64,000 nucleotides of DNA from Acidobacteriota bacterium. Its GTDB lineage: Bacteria > Acidobacteriota > Vicinamibacteria > Vicinamibacterales > SCN-69-37. Under the pieces are notes generated by a model that saw only the letters and a list, made by a program, of their open reading frames with translations, was not told the DNA's origin and did not search any database. The translations under genes and the position numbers were made by a program. Within the stretch, counting starts at the first letter, position 1, and the number at the start of each line of letters is the position of its first letter. The stretch spans positions 34,447 to 98,446 of the forward strand of contig CANIII010000019.1 of assembly GCA_947467605.1 (NCBI GenBank). Reading direction: 5' to 3'. Positions 18,106 to 29,263 of the stretch are shown here, in pieces.

Positions 18106-19611
18106 ATGGTCCTTCTCGACGGCTCCTCACTCACTCTTGACGCACTGGGCCGCATTGCCCACGAGCGCGAAGCGCTCGGTCTGGCCGACGCGGCTCGTGT
18201 CCGTGTGCGCGCGGCACGCGCGCTGGTCGATCATCACGCGGCCGGCGACGTGGCGGTCTACGGCATCAACACGGGCTTCGGCTCGCTGGCCGAGGTCAAG
18301 ATTCCGCACGATCAACTCGCCAGCCTGCAATTGAATTTGCTGCGCAGTCACGCGGCCGGTGTCGGTGAGCCACTGCCCGTGCCCGTGGTGCGTGCACTGA
18401 TGGCGCTGCGCGCAAACGTGCTGGCCAAAGGCTATTCCGGTATCCGCGAAGAGACGCTCGAAGCGCTGATCGCACTCGCCAACGCGGGACTGCATCCACG
18501 CGTGCCGTCTCGCGGTTCGGTGGGCGCAAGTGGTGATCTCGCGCCCCTCGCTCACCTCGCGCTCGTCGTCGTCGGCGAAGGACAACTGCTTGGGCACGCG
18601 AACGTGCCGGACGCCCTCCGGGCCCATCAACTCGCGCCCATGCAACTCGCCGCGAAAGAAGGCCTCGCGCTCATCAACGGCACGCAGGCCAGCACTGCGG
18701 TGCTCGGGTTGGCGGTTCTCGATGCAGCGCGCCTCGCTCGCGTGGCCGATCTGGCCTGTGCCATGTCGGTCGATGCGTTGCGCGGATCGATCCATCCGTT
18801 CGAGGCGCGCATTCACGCCGCGCGACCGGTGCCCGGCCAGGTGGCATCGGCCGCCAATCTGTTCGCGCTGCTCACCGGCAGCGGCATCAACACCTCTCAC
18901 GAGCATTGCGGCAAGGTGCAGGACGCATACGCGCTGCGCTGTGCGCCGCAGGTACACGGCTCGGCGCGCGAGGCCATCGGCTTTGCCCATCGGCTCGCGG
19001 AAATCGAAGCCAACTCCGCCACCGATAACCCAATGGTGTTTGCCGATACCGGCGACATCGTCTCGGGGGGCAATTTCCACGGCGCGCCGATTGCGCTGGC
19101 CGCCGACACGCTCACGATCGGCATGGCGCAATTGGCCACGATCAGCGAGCGGCGCACAGACCGGCTGATGACGACCGTCGAAAGTGGACTGCCGCCATTT
19201 CTGATTCGCGACAGCGGACTGCATTCGGGCCTGATGATGGCGCACGTCACCGCCGCGGCGCTGACGTCCGAGATCAAGACGCTGTCGCATCCGGCCGCCG
19301 CCGATACCATCCCGACGTCGGCCGGACGCGAAGATCACGTCAGCATGAGCATGGGCGCCGCCTTGAAGGCCGCGCGTGTCGTGGAACTGGCGCGGCTCGT
19401 GATCAGCATCGAACTGCTCGCCGCGGCGCAGGCCATCGATCTGCTCACGCCGCTCGTCACCTCGCCAACGCTCGCACGCGTGCATGCGGAAATTCGCGCG
19501 TCGGTCCCGATGCTGATCACCGATCGTCCGCCGGCGCCCGACATCGACGCCATTGCCGCACTCGCCGAGAGCGGCGCGCTCGAACGTGCGTGTCCCATCA
19601 CGCTGTCGTGA
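18106..19611 (+). CDS. hutH: Histidine ammonia-lyase
   Basis: First enzyme of histidine degradation: removes ammonia from L-histidine to give urocanate. It has 501 residues. The electrophilic MIO cofactor forms from the Ala-Ser-Gly in RGSVGASGDLAPLAH. The substrate-site Tyr lies in VYGINTGFG, and the SATDNPMVF and TSAGREDHVSM blocks are conserved. It is followed by hutU on the same strand. hutI and hutG or hutF are not in the window. Confidence 0.97.
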   Translation: MVLLDGSSLTLDALGRIAHEREALGLADAARVRVRAARALVDHHAAGDVAVYGINTGFGSLAEVKIPHDQLASLQLNLLRSHAAGVGEPLPVPVVRALMALRANVLAKGYSGIREETLEALIALANAGLHPRVPSRGSVGASGDLAPLAHLALVVVGEGQLLGHANVPDALRAHQLAPMQLAAKEGLALINGTQASTAVLGLAVLDAARLARVADLACAMSVDALRGSIHPFEARIHAARPVPGQVASAANLFALLTGSGINTSHEHCGKVQDAYALRCAPQVHGSAREAIGFAHRLAEIEANSATDNPMVFADTGDIVSGGNFHGAPIALAADTLTIGMAQLATISERRTDRLMTTVESGLPPFLIRDSGLHSGLMMAHVTAAALTSEIKTLSHPAAADTIPTSAGREDHVSMSMGAALKAARVVELARLVISIELLAAAQAIDLLTPLVTSPTLARVHAEIRASVPMLITDRPPAPDIDAIAALAESGALERACPITLS

Positions 19612-19651
19612 TCGCAAGCACTTTCTGATTCTTTTTTTCCCACCGCGCGTA

Positions 19652-19680
19652 TTGACACGTCCGAATCCCGTGGTGCTAGA
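19652..19680 (+). promoter_or_regulatory. Sigma-70-like promoter upstream of hutU
   Basis: TTGACA at 19652-19657 is followed by a 17-bp spacer and GCTAGA at 19675-19680 (or TAGAGT at 19677 with 19 bp). It lies in the 95-bp gap between hutH and hutU and would give a leader of about 20 nt. hutU could therefore be expressed separately from hutH. Confidence 0.6.
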
Positions 19681-19706
19681 GTGACGCTTCGCCAAATACT
19701 TTTGTG

Positions 19707-21379
<1,673 letters not shown>

Positions 21380-21380
<1 letters not shown>

Positions 21381-22555
21381 TGCCGACCGCGATCGTTGAA
21401 CGGTTGGCGCTGGAGCGTCGGATCCTTGCGTCACTGGATGCGGGACGGATTCCGGTCCTGCTCGGCGGCTGTGGTGTGGGTCGATCGTCGATTCTGTTGC
21501 GACTCGCACAGCTCACACGCCCCGCGAGTTATTACATCGATCTCGCTGCTGTGGCGACGACGCCGGAACGGTGTTTGGCGGCCGTGGCTGCTTCCACGGG
21601 CGCGAGCGCATTCACGGCGACGCCCACGTTGCCCGCCGATGGCAGCTCCGCGCGATCGGCATTCGATCATCTGATGGCGGGTTTCGATCACGCGCAGGGG
21701 CCACACGGACAACCGGTCACGTTCCTGCTCGACGAATTTCAGGACCTCAGAACGTTCGAGAACTTCCCCGGTCTGCGGCACGTGCAGCGCGACTTCATCA
21801 CGCGCCTCGGCGCGAGTCCGAGTCGATTTGTGCTGGCATCGCGGTTCACAGCGCGCGCGCATCGGCTGCTGCGGGATGCGCCAGCCCGATTCGAAGTGAT
21901 TCACTTGCCCTCGCTCGATGTCACCGATGTTGAAGCCATCGCCCGCGCGCGTGATGGACGCGACGACTGGTCTCGTCACATCGCTCCAGCCGTGCACGCC
22001 CTGTCGGCCGGGCGCGTCGCGTATGCGTCGGCCTTGATCGACGCGATGACCGGCGCCGCGTTGTCGGAAGCCGAGACGGCGCTCAATGATCTGTTTGCGC
22101 CGACAGGTCGCCTGACCGCGCTCTGCCGCTACAGCTACGAGTTCCGCTTGCATCGTGCCCGCGGCTACGGCGCGCTCAAGGCGATCCTCGGCGTGCTGGC
22201 GGCGGAAGAACCGCTCACGCTGACCGACATTGCCCACCGGCTGCACCGCACGCCCGGCTCGACCAAAGACTACTTGTCGTGGCTCGAAGATGTGGACGTC
22301 CTGAACGTGCAGCGCAAGCGCTACACGTTTGATGACCCGCTCGTGCGCCTCTTCGTGCGGCTCTACACGGGCTGCACGCCGCCCTCGCCTGACGACATCA
22401 CTCGCGAAGTGCGCGCGTTCACATTGGCTCGAACCGCGACCACCGATTCGATCGCGCCCCGTTCGACTCAAACAGAACCCGCCATGGTGACCACTGAGAC
22501 CACGCGCGAGTCGGTCCCGGCCGAACGAGACTCCGGCATTATCGAGATTGACTAG
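21380..22555 (+). CDS. AAA-like ATPase with a Walker A Lys-to-Arg change
   Basis: A 391-residue P-loop protein. The Walker A position reads G29-GCGV-G34-R35-S36, so the usual Lys is Arg. Walker B is TFLLDEFQD with D118-E119. A helical lid and a winged-helix-like domain follow (LTDIAHRLHRTPGSTKDYLSWLEDVDVL, about 280-320). The last 60 residues are low-complexity Thr/Glu. This layout matches archaeal-type ATPases with a C-terminal winged helix. It overlaps hutU by one base and may be co-expressed, but a link to histidine use is unknown. ATP hydrolysis is doubtful. Confidence 0.7.
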
Positions 22556-22586
22556 CCGGGCGATATCATCGCCAGTGGAGGTTGTT

Positions 22587-23243
22587 GTGAAACGTGCGTG
22601 TGTCGTTTTGACGAAGTCTGTGATTCTGGCCACTGCGGCGCTGCTGCTTCTGGCCTCGGCGTCCGCGGGTGCGCGTCAAGCGGCCAGCGTCGCCGGCACC
22701 TGGAAGCTCAACGAGGCCGAGAGCAACAACCCGAATGGCCCCGCGCCAGCCGCACCAGCGGCTCGTCGTGGCGGTGGATCCGGTGGCGGTGCCACCGGTG
22801 GCGGACGCGGTGGCGGCGGCAACTTCGACGCGACTGGCGGCGCCGCCAAGGCACCGAATCAGGCGGTCTCTGAATTGAGCCCCGAAGAAAAGACGCGCAT
22901 CAACATGATGCTGAGCCTCAGCAACAAGGCCGCGGCCGTGCTGGAGATCATCGTGGACGCCGGCACCATCGCGATCAAGCAAGATGGTGGCGGTTTCCCG
23001 AAGCAGAGTGCTGACGGCAAGAAGAACACGCTGAAGAACCCGCAGGTGGGCGAAATCGATATCAAGGTCAAGCTCGACAACAAGGGCATGACGCGCGAAA
23101 TCAGCACGCAGGAGGATCTGAAGATCGTGGAGAACTACGTGCTGAGCGCCGATGGCAAGCAGCTCACCGTGACGATCAAGGAATCACATCCGGTGATGAA
23201 GATCGAAGACATGAAGATCAAGCGCGTGTACTACCGGCAGTAA
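22587..23243 (+). CDS. Secreted Gly-rich hypothetical protein
   Basis: A 218-residue protein starting at GTG 22587, with GGAGG five bases upstream. It has a signal peptide (VKRACVVLTKSVILATAALLLLASASAGA), then VAGTWKLNEAESNNP, then a Gly/Ala-rich linker, and a beta-rich domain (KQLTVTIKESHPVM, IKRVYYRQ). The GTWKLN start recalls secreted proteins with lipocalin-like strands common in Acidobacteria. Function unknown. Confidence 0.75.
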   Translation: MKRACVVLTKSVILATAALLLLASASAGARQAASVAGTWKLNEAESNNPNGPAPAAPAARRGGGSGGGATGGGRGGGGNFDATGGAAKAPNQAVSELSPEEKTRINMMLSLSNKAAAVLEIIVDAGTIAIKQDGGGFPKQSADGKKNTLKNPQVGEIDIKVKLDNKGMTREISTQEDLKIVENYVLSADGKQLTVTIKESHPVMKIEDMKIKRVYYRQ

Positions 23244-23265
23244 CGGACCGGCTCGCGCGGACGGT

Positions 23266-24207
23266 CTACGGGCGGAGCACCAGGAGCGCGGCTTTCGCGG
23301 CTTGTTGCTCCGCCTCTTTTTTTGAGCGCCCTTCGGCGCGGCCGGCCGCCACCCCCTGCACAAGTACTTCCACATCAAACCGCTTGCGGTGGTCGGGCCC
23401 TTCGGCCGACGCGAGGCGATAATTCGGCAGGCCGCGGCCGTTGGCCTGCATCCACTCCTGCAACGCCGACTTCCAGTCTTCCGTGAAGGTCGCTTCGTCG
23501 GCCTGATCGCCGGCCGAAAGAATGAGCGGGCCAAAGCGCGCCATGATGAACGCGCGCGCGGCCTCGACGCCACCGTCGAGGTAGATCGCCGCAATCAGCG
23601 CCTCAAAGCAGTCCGCCAGAATTGCGTGTTTCGCGCGACCGCCGGTCTTCTCTTCGCCGCGCCCCAGCAGGACGAATCGACCCAGATCGATTTCCGCCGC
23701 CAGACGCGCCAGCGAGACCGCCGAGACGATGGACGCCTTCACCTTCGACTTGTAGCCTTCGTCGTGGGTCGGAAAATGATGAAAGAGCATGTCGGCGATG
23801 ACAAACCCGAGCACCGCATCGCCCAGAAACTCCAGCGACTCGTTGTCGATGACGCCGCCGCTCGCGTCTTCGTGCGCGCGCGAACGATGCGTGAGCGCGT
23901 GTTCGAGCAAGCCGAGGTCGCGAAATTTGTGACCGATGCGCGCTTCGAGCGGCCCGAGCGTCTCGCTGAGACGACGAACTTCCGTGGCCGCGGCGACATC
24001 GAGGTGTCCGGAGATGAGGGCCACCGCTTTCGCGGCGCCCTGGGACATCACGGTGATGCGAAAGGATGCCTGGCCGCCCATCGAGACGACCGCGCGGATG
24101 CCGTGTGCATCGAGCAGACCGCGCACGACCTCGGCTTCCACCGAGGATGCGGATCGAAAGACTTCCTCCGGCACACCGCCGTGGAGTCCTTCGGTGTCGT
24201 CGCTCAT
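23266..24207 (-). CDS. rnc: Ribonuclease III with N-terminal DUF2007-like domain
   Basis: Double-strand-specific endoribonuclease for rRNA and mRNA processing. The catalytic domain spans about 83-235 with signature NESLEFLGDAVL (122-133) and the later DCFEALIAAIYLDGG. A dsRNA-binding domain fills about 240-313. Residues 16-70 (VFRSASSVEAEVVRGLLDAHGIRAVV... ending ITVMSQGAAKAVALI) look like a DUF2007 putative signal-transducing domain, absent from ordinary RNase III (about 230 residues). It overlaps the downstream phosphatase gene by 4 bp on the same strand order, so they are coupled. Confidence 0.93.
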   Translation of the reverse strand: MSDDTEGLHGGVPEEVFRSASSVEAEVVRGLLDAHGIRAVVSMGGQASFRITVMSQGAAKAVALISGHLDVAAATEVRRLSETLGPLEARIGHKFRDLGLLEHALTHRSRAHEDASGGVIDNESLEFLGDAVLGFVIADMLFHHFPTHDEGYKSKVKASIVSAVSLARLAAEIDLGRFVLLGRGEEKTGGRAKHAILADCFEALIAAIYLDGGVEAARAFIMARFGPLILSAGDQADEATFTEDWKSALQEWMQANGRGLPNYRLASAEGPDHRKRFDVEVLVQGVAAGRAEGRSKKEAEQQAAKAALLVLRP

Positions 24208-26222
24208 GCCGCTCCTTTGAGTTTCAGTACCACCATGGTCATGTCGTCGTGAGGCTCGGCCGCACCGACAAATGCTCTCACATCTCGGAGGATCCGCTCG
24301 CGAATGCCGGCCGAATCCAGATCATGATGCGCGGTCACCACATGCGACAGCGCCGCATCACCAAACAGATCGCCCTCTGGATTCATCGCCTCGGTGATGC
24401 CATCCGTGTAGAGCACGATCACATCGCCGACCTTCACCGGCCGCGTGTACTCCTCGAGCAGCTCGCCGAAACGCTTCCCCGCTCCCGGCAGTCGCAGGCC
24501 GAGGACCATGCCATCGGGGATGATGACCTCGCTCTCCCCCCCGCTGACGACGAGGAGTGGCGTGTGGCCGGCGCGCGCGCAGGTCAACGTGCCGGCCTGC
24601 AGGTCGATCACCGCGTACGTCATGGTGATGAAGCTGCGATTGTCGAGGTGGTCGGCGAGCAGATCGTTGAGTTCGACGAGGAGCGCGCGCGGTGACCGGT
24701 GCGTACGACTCAGGGCCAGCATCAGCCCTTTCAGCTCCGCCATGTACAGGGCCGCCGATGTGCCCTTGCCCGAGACGTCGGCCACGAGCACGCCGAGTTG
24801 GCGCGGTCCGAGTTGAAAGAAGTCGTAGTAGTCGCCGCCCACTTCCATGGCCGGTTCGCACAGGTCCGCGATGCAGAGGCCAGCGATCTGCGGTACCGAG
24901 TTCGGGAGCAGCGACCGCTGGATGCGACGCGCAATCTGGAGTTCTTCGTCGAGCCGCAACTTGTCGCGCTCGATGTGGCGCAGGTGTTCGATGCTTGCGC
25001 TCATGTTGTTGAACGAACCCGCAAGGTCGCCGAGTTGGTCGTTGCTGCCAATCGGAATGCGATGCGTGAAGTCGCCTTGACCGATGCGGGCCGTGCCGTA
25101 GAACAGGTGATAGATCGCGGAGGTGATGCGACGCGCGAGTGTCACGCCGCCAATGAACGCGGAGAACTGGATGATCAGGAACAGGCCGGCCAGCACGAGG
25201 AGGATGGCTTTGAGAATGCCGGATGTCAGGGGCTGGCCATTGACGGATCCGGACGATCCCATTCGGTCGTACAGCCGCCCCACCGGCGCTTCCAGCCCCA
25301 CAGACACCCGGCCCACGACGCCGGTGGTCCAGTCTGTGAAGTCCATCAGCGCCACGGTTCGACTGAAATTTACAAACGAACGCTGTTCAGACGCCGACAC
25401 CGTGTCTCGCGCCTGACCGTTGCCGCTCCCAAACGTGATGCCGTCAATGTTGGTGCCGGTGAGGTCATGAATGCGGGACGCCAGTCCCGTGTCGACGGGC
25501 ACGTCCACGATCACGAACTCCTGCCCGTCGGCACTCGCCATCGCGGACCGGATCACGAGCTTCCGATCCGTGGCGCCCTCCTTGAGAATACCCAGCGAGC
25601 CTCTGAAGCCTTCCGGATGATCGGCAAACCACGCGGGCATGGTGGTGGGTGCCGGCGCGTGCCGCCACGGGCCGACACTCGTCACCTCAAACGTGTTCGG
25701 TCCGGTTCGCCGGAGCATGGCCAATGACATCGCCGGTAAGGTCGACTGGCGATTGCCAATCTTTCGCGACATCACCTCGCGTGCAGACTCTGGATTCTGG
25801 CCGATCTCCGCCGCAGTGGTCTCGGCAATCAGCCCCACATCGTCAATCAGGCGTTGATAGCCCGTTTGAAAAAGGTAAGCGGCTGTCGTGCGATACAGCA
25901 GCGAGCTTGCGACCAGGACGAAGACCATGATCAGCCCGACCGGAAAGACGCCGAAGAACACGTACGAGAGGATGAGTTTGCGCCGCACGGCCCAGAGCCA
26001 TTGCCGCTGGGTGCGGATGATTTGCTGCCACAGCATCCACGCGACGGACACGAGGAACGCGAGCACGACGACTTTGCGGAAGATGTCGACGCTCTGAAGC
26101 AGACCCGCCGTGGCTTGAAACGTGCCGATGACAATCAGGAGGCCGGCCGAGAGCAGGAACAAGCGCCCGGGCAACGTGCGAAGCACGCCAAGCGATTGCT
26201 GGATCAGCCGTTTCAGAGGCAC
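24204..26222 (-). CDS. SpoIIE/RsbU-type PP2C protein phosphatase with HAMP domain
   Basis: Membrane-bound sensor phosphatase of 672 residues. Two N-terminal hydrophobic helices and a third near 85-110 frame a short and a long extracytoplasmic region. A membrane helix near 330-350 is followed by HAMP (about 350-405) and a linker (LDEELQIARRIQRSLLP). The PP2C-type domain (about 440-672) has GGDYYDFF, VADVSGKGTSAALYMA and DDMTMVVLKLK. Such enzymes dephosphorylate anti-anti-sigma factors in partner-switching systems. No anti-sigma or STAS gene is next to it. The start is GTG at 26222. Its stop is downstream of, and overlapped by, the rnc start. Confidence 0.9.
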   Translation of the reverse strand: MPLKRLIQQSLGVLRTLPGRLFLLSAGLLIVIGTFQATAGLLQSVDIFRKVVVLAFLVSVAWMLWQQIIRTQRQWLWAVRRKLILSYVFFGVFPVGLIMVFVLVASSLLYRTTAAYLFQTGYQRLIDDVGLIAETTAAEIGQNPESAREVMSRKIGNRQSTLPAMSLAMLRRTGPNTFEVTSVGPWRHAPAPTTMPAWFADHPEGFRGSLGILKEGATDRKLVIRSAMASADGQEFVIVDVPVDTGLASRIHDLTGTNIDGITFGSGNGQARDTVSASEQRSFVNFSRTVALMDFTDWTTGVVGRVSVGLEAPVGRLYDRMGSSGSVNGQPLTSGILKAILLVLAGLFLIIQFSAFIGGVTLARRITSAIYHLFYGTARIGQGDFTHRIPIGSNDQLGDLAGSFNNMSASIEHLRHIERDKLRLDEELQIARRIQRSLLPNSVPQIAGLCIADLCEPAMEVGGDYYDFFQLGPRQLGVLVADVSGKGTSAALYMAELKGLMLALSRTHRSPRALLVELNDLLADHLDNRSFITMTYAVIDLQAGTLTCARAGHTPLLVVSGGESEVIIPDGMVLGLRLPGAGKRFGELLEEYTRPVKVGDVIVLYTDGITEAMNPEGDLFGDAALSHVVTAHHDLDSAGIRERILRDVRAFVGAAEPHDDMTMVVLKLKGAA

Positions 26223-26251
26223 GTGGGCAGAAGAAATGGCATCATAACATC

Positions 26252-27406
26252 ATGAAGCTTGCGAAAAATGCGCGGTTCGCGACGGTCTGTTTGCATGCCG
26301 GACAAGAGCCGGATCCAACGACAGGCGCCATCATCACGCCGATCTACCAGACGTCGACGTACGTGCAGGACGAGCTTGGCAAGCACAAGGGCTTTGAATA
26401 CGCGCGCACGCAAAACCCCACGCGGCTCGCGCTCGAAAACAACCTCGCGGCGATTGAAGGCGGCCGCGCCGGATTCGCGTTCGCGTCGGGCATGTCGGCG
26501 GTGAGCGCGATCACCGCGCGGTTGTCGTCGGGCGACCATGTGATCGTCACTGACAATACGTATGGCGGCACCTTCCGGTTATTCGACAAAGTGCTGACCC
26601 GCTACGGATTGCAGTTCACCTACGTCGACACCTCGGATCTGGCCGCTGTTGAGGCAGCCTTCACCCCGCACACCAAGCTCGTGTTCATGGAGACGCCGAC
26701 CAACCCGGTGCTGCGCCTCTCCGACATCGCGGCGGTGGCCTCACTGACCCACCGCAAGGGCGCGATCCTGGCCGTCGACAACACGTTTGCCAGCCCGTGC
26801 CTCCAGCGGCCGATCGAGCTTGGTGCTGATCTGGTCATGCACAGCACGACCAAATACCTCAATGGCCACAGCGACTCGATCGGCGGCTGCGTCGTTGCCG
26901 TCCGCGACGAAGACATCGAGTGGCTGCGGTTCATTCAGAACTCGGCGGGGGCCATCCTCAGCCCGTTTGATTCGTTCCTCGTGCTGCGCGGCACCAAGAC
27001 GCTGCCCCTGCGCATGAAGCAGCACACGGCCAACGGCCTCGCGCTGGCGCAGTTCCTCGAGAAGCATCCGAAGGTCACGAAGGTGATCTACCCGGGGCTG
27101 CCATCTCATCCGCAGTACGCACTGGCCAAAAAGCAGATGCCCAACGGCTGCGGCGGGATGCTGTCGTTCGAAGTCGCGTCACTCGACGTCGCGCGCCTGG
27201 TGCTGAACAAATTCAAGCTCATGTCGCTGGCCGAGAGCCTCGGCGGTGTCGAGACGCTCGTGTGTCACCCGGCGTCGATGACCCACGCATCGGTGCCGCC
27301 CGAACGGCGTGCCCAGATTGGCCTCTCAGATGCCTTGATCAGGATTTCTGCGGGCCTCGAAGACATCGACGACCTGATCGAGGACCTCGCGCAGGCACTC
27401 GCCTAG
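26252..27406 (+). CDS. PLP-dependent trans-sulfuration enzyme (cystathionine gamma-synthase/lyase type)
   Basis: A 384-residue Cys/Met-metabolism PLP enzyme. The cofactor Lys lies in MHSTTKYLNGHSD; the PLP phosphate site is in ASGMSAVSAI. YARTQNPTRLALE and the C-terminal ESLGGVETLVCHPASMTH are family hallmarks. MetB, MetC and cystathionine gamma-lyase share these motifs; the pattern around VETPTNPVLR does not separate them. It diverges from the phosphatase gene with 29 bp between starts and has no clear Shine-Dalgarno. Confidence 0.92.
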   Translation: MKLAKNARFATVCLHAGQEPDPTTGAIITPIYQTSTYVQDELGKHKGFEYARTQNPTRLALENNLAAIEGGRAGFAFASGMSAVSAITARLSSGDHVIVTDNTYGGTFRLFDKVLTRYGLQFTYVDTSDLAAVEAAFTPHTKLVFMETPTNPVLRLSDIAAVASLTHRKGAILAVDNTFASPCLQRPIELGADLVMHSTTKYLNGHSDSIGGCVVAVRDEDIEWLRFIQNSAGAILSPFDSFLVLRGTKTLPLRMKQHTANGLALAQFLEKHPKVTKVIYPGLPSHPQYALAKKQMPNGCGGMLSFEVASLDVARLVLNKFKLMSLAESLGGVETLVCHPASMTHASVPPERRAQIGLSDALIRISAGLEDIDDLIEDLAQALA

Positions 27407-27485
27407 TCGTGAAATCGCGCTTGACGTCATTTTGTGCTTGTACGGGTGTGAAAAACCTGTTACAACATTGCCCAACGTGCCAGGA

Positions 27486-27908
27486 ATGAAAGACGATCCG
27501 CTGCCTTTCAACGACCAATCGCCCGAGCTCCAGGCTGAGCCCGACGCGACGGTCGAGCCGTCGGCACCCGCTCGGCCACGCGCACGCCGCCGACTCGTCG
27601 GCATCGAAGCCCATCAGCGCCGCCAGAGCCGAATCCGCTACGGCCTGCTTTTTATCTCCGCCGCCTTCATGATCAACGCCCTCGTTGGCGACAACGGCAT
27701 GCTGGCCACGATGAAGGCTCGCAAGCAGGCGCAGACGATTCAGCGCCAACTCAATGCGCTGCGGGAAGACAACCAGCGCCTCAAGGTCGAGATGACCCGC
27801 CTCAAGAACGACCCCTCGGCTGTTGAAGAAGAAGCCCGCAAGAACCTCGGCCTGATCCGGCCGGGCGAAACGCTCGTCGTCATCAAAGACGCGCAGCCGA
27901 CCAAGTAG
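27486..27908 (+). CDS. FtsB/DivIC-like septum formation initiator
   Basis: A 140-residue bitopic membrane protein. A 55-residue Pro/Glu/Arg-rich cytoplasmic tail precedes one transmembrane helix (RYGLLFISAAFMINALVG). A coiled coil follows (KQAQTIQRQLNALREDNQRLKVEMTRLKNDPSAVEEEARKNLG cut short here), ending in LIRPGETLVVI. This is the FtsB/DivIC layout of cell-division proteins. An in-frame GTG at 27477 is an alternative start. Confidence 0.85.
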   Translation: MKDDPLPFNDQSPELQAEPDATVEPSAPARPRARRRLVGIEAHQRRQSRIRYGLLFISAAFMINALVGDNGMLATMKARKQAQTIQRQLNALREDNQRLKVEMTRLKNDPSAVEEEARKNLGLIRPGETLVVIKDAQPTK

Positions 27909-27929
27909 CCACTCCTCCCGGTCTCAACC

Positions 27930-27956
27930 ACACCGCCGAACTTCAGCGAGCGGTGT
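27930..27956 (+). terminator. Weak hairpin after the FtsB-like gene
   Basis: ACACCGC (27930-27936) pairs with GCGGTGT (27950-27956) across a 13-nt loop, 22 bp past the stop. There is no T run, so termination is doubtful. Confidence 0.3.
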
Positions 27957-27982
27957 CTAAACAATTAACACCACACAAGTGA

Positions 27983-28008
27983 GCGCCGCGCTTTCGCGGC
28001 GCGGGAGG
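27983..28008 (+). promoter_or_regulatory. Perfect hairpin abutting the Shine-Dalgarno of the TonB-like gene
   Basis: GCGCCGCG (27983-27990) and CGCGGCGC (27995-28002) form a perfect 8-bp GC stem with a CTTT loop. The stem ends one base before GGAGG, which serves the ATG at 28014. It lacks a T run. It could stall readthrough or modulate ribosome access. Confidence 0.5.
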
Positions 28009-28013
28009 CAGTT

Positions 28014-28682
28014 ATGGTCCGCCAGGTCCAGACGGTACTCGTGTCGATTGCGGCGCACACCGCCGCCCTGTTTCTACTCGTCGTTATTCCGCTCTTGGCG
28101 ATGGACGGTCTCCCCTCGATCAGCAGCATGACGCGCTATGTGCCCGTGGAAATCGTCACGCCCGAAATGCCGGCGGCACCAGCACCGTCGCTCGCCTCGC
28201 CCAGCACGCCGACCGTCGCGCCGGGTCCGCCGGTCGAGGCACCCACAACGATCGCGCCCGAGGGACATGAGCGTCCGCCCGCGATCTCGAATGCGAATGC
28301 CGTCGACGGTGCGACCGGCATTCCCGGCATGGGCGCCCGACTGCCCGCCGAAATGGTGAACGTGCCGCCGCCTCCAGCGGTGCAGTACACCGAGCCCGTG
28401 CGGCCTGGTGGCAATGTGAAGGCGCCCACACGCACGACCTATGTGCCGCCCGCGTATCCGCCCATTGCCATCTCGGCGAGAGTCGCCGGCACTGTGATCA
28501 TCGAGGCCGTGATCGGCATCGACGGCACGGTGCGCGATGCGAAGATCCTCCGCTCCATACCGTTGCTCGATGACGCGGCCCTCGCGGCGGTCCGGCAATG
28601 GCGCTACACGCCAACGACGCTGAATGGAATTCCGGTGCCGGTCGTGATGACGGTGAGCGTGAGATTTGAGATTGGGAGTTAG
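28014..28682 (+). CDS. TonB-family energy-transducer-like protein
   Basis: A 222-residue protein with an N-terminal anchor (VLVSIAAHTAALFLLVVIPLLAM), a long Pro/Ala/Thr-rich periplasmic spacer (about 45-140) and a C-terminal TonB domain (YPPIAISARVAGTVIIEAVIG... ending AAVRQWRYTPTTLNGIPV). TonB transmits proton-motive force to outer-membrane receptors. No exbB or exbD is adjacent. GGAGG precedes the ATG by 5-6 bp. Confidence 0.88.
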   Translation: MVRQVQTVLVSIAAHTAALFLLVVIPLLAMDGLPSISSMTRYVPVEIVTPEMPAAPAPSLASPSTPTVAPGPPVEAPTTIAPEGHERPPAISNANAVDGATGIPGMGARLPAEMVNVPPPPAVQYTEPVRPGGNVKAPTRTTYVPPAYPPIAISARVAGTVIIEAVIGIDGTVRDAKILRSIPLLDDAALAAVRQWRYTPTTLNGIPVPVVMTVSVRFEIGS

Positions 28683-29263
28683 CGGATTTCTGAGGCCGTG
28701 ACGACGAACCGGTCGGGAGCAGCGCCGAAGAAACCAAACGGAAAGCACGTGATGAGCGTCAGCGTGTTCTCTGTCGAGTCCTGAAGCACTGCGAGATTGG
28801 TCGGCGCCACCACGATCATCGAGCGGACGGCGTAGTGTATCTGCCGATTCGTGGTGGCGACGTCGATGACGTCGCCGACCCGAATGTCTTTGAGACCGCG
28901 GAAGACGGTGTCGCGATGACCAGCCAGCACCACGTTGCCCGGACGATCGAGCCAGGCGGTGTCGGCCAGATGCCCGACGCCGCGGCGCAGTACCACGATG
29001 CTCTCGCCCTGCGCAATCGACGCGCTGATGCCGAGTCGTTCGATGCGGAGTTCGCCGATGTCGGCGCCCTCTGAAAGCACAGCCGGCGCGGCGAGGTGGA
29101 TGTCCATCCGTCGCTCGCCAGACCCCACAGCATCTGTTGGCGCGAAGGTGCTGCGATAGGTCTCAGCTTCGACAAACACGCATCCGGCGTAGGTCATCGT
29201 CACGACTCCGATCGCGATCACCGCCGTGGCGGCCTGTCGGGCGAGCTGACGCGCGCGAATCAT
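28679..29263 (-). CDS. Class D-like sortase
   Basis: Transpeptidase that cleaves an LPxTG-like sorting signal. It has 194 residues with an N-terminal membrane helix (about 10-28). The catalytic triad is visible: H116 in LAGHRDTVF, C173 in TLITCFPF and R185 in DRFVV. The order and the ITCFPF context fit class D and related Gram-negative sortases. It overlaps the upstream VWA gene by 4 bp, and its end overlaps the convergent TonB-like gene by 4 bp. The likely substrate is encoded two genes upstream. Confidence 0.9.
   Translation of the reverse strand: MIRARQLARQAATAVIAIGVVTMTYAGCVFVEAETYRSTFAPTDAVGSGERRMDIHLAAPAVLSEGADIGELRIERLGISASIAQGESIVVLRRGVGHLADTAWLDRPGNVVLAGHRDTVFRGLKDIRVGDVIDVATTNRQIHYAVRSMIVVAPTNLAVLQDSTENTLTLITCFPFGFFGAAPDRFVVTASEIR

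Noticed and set aside
18127..19695. A 522-codon minus-strand frame opposite hutH
   Set aside because: Arg/His-rich shadow of a high-GC gene; hutH is fully intact on the plus strand.
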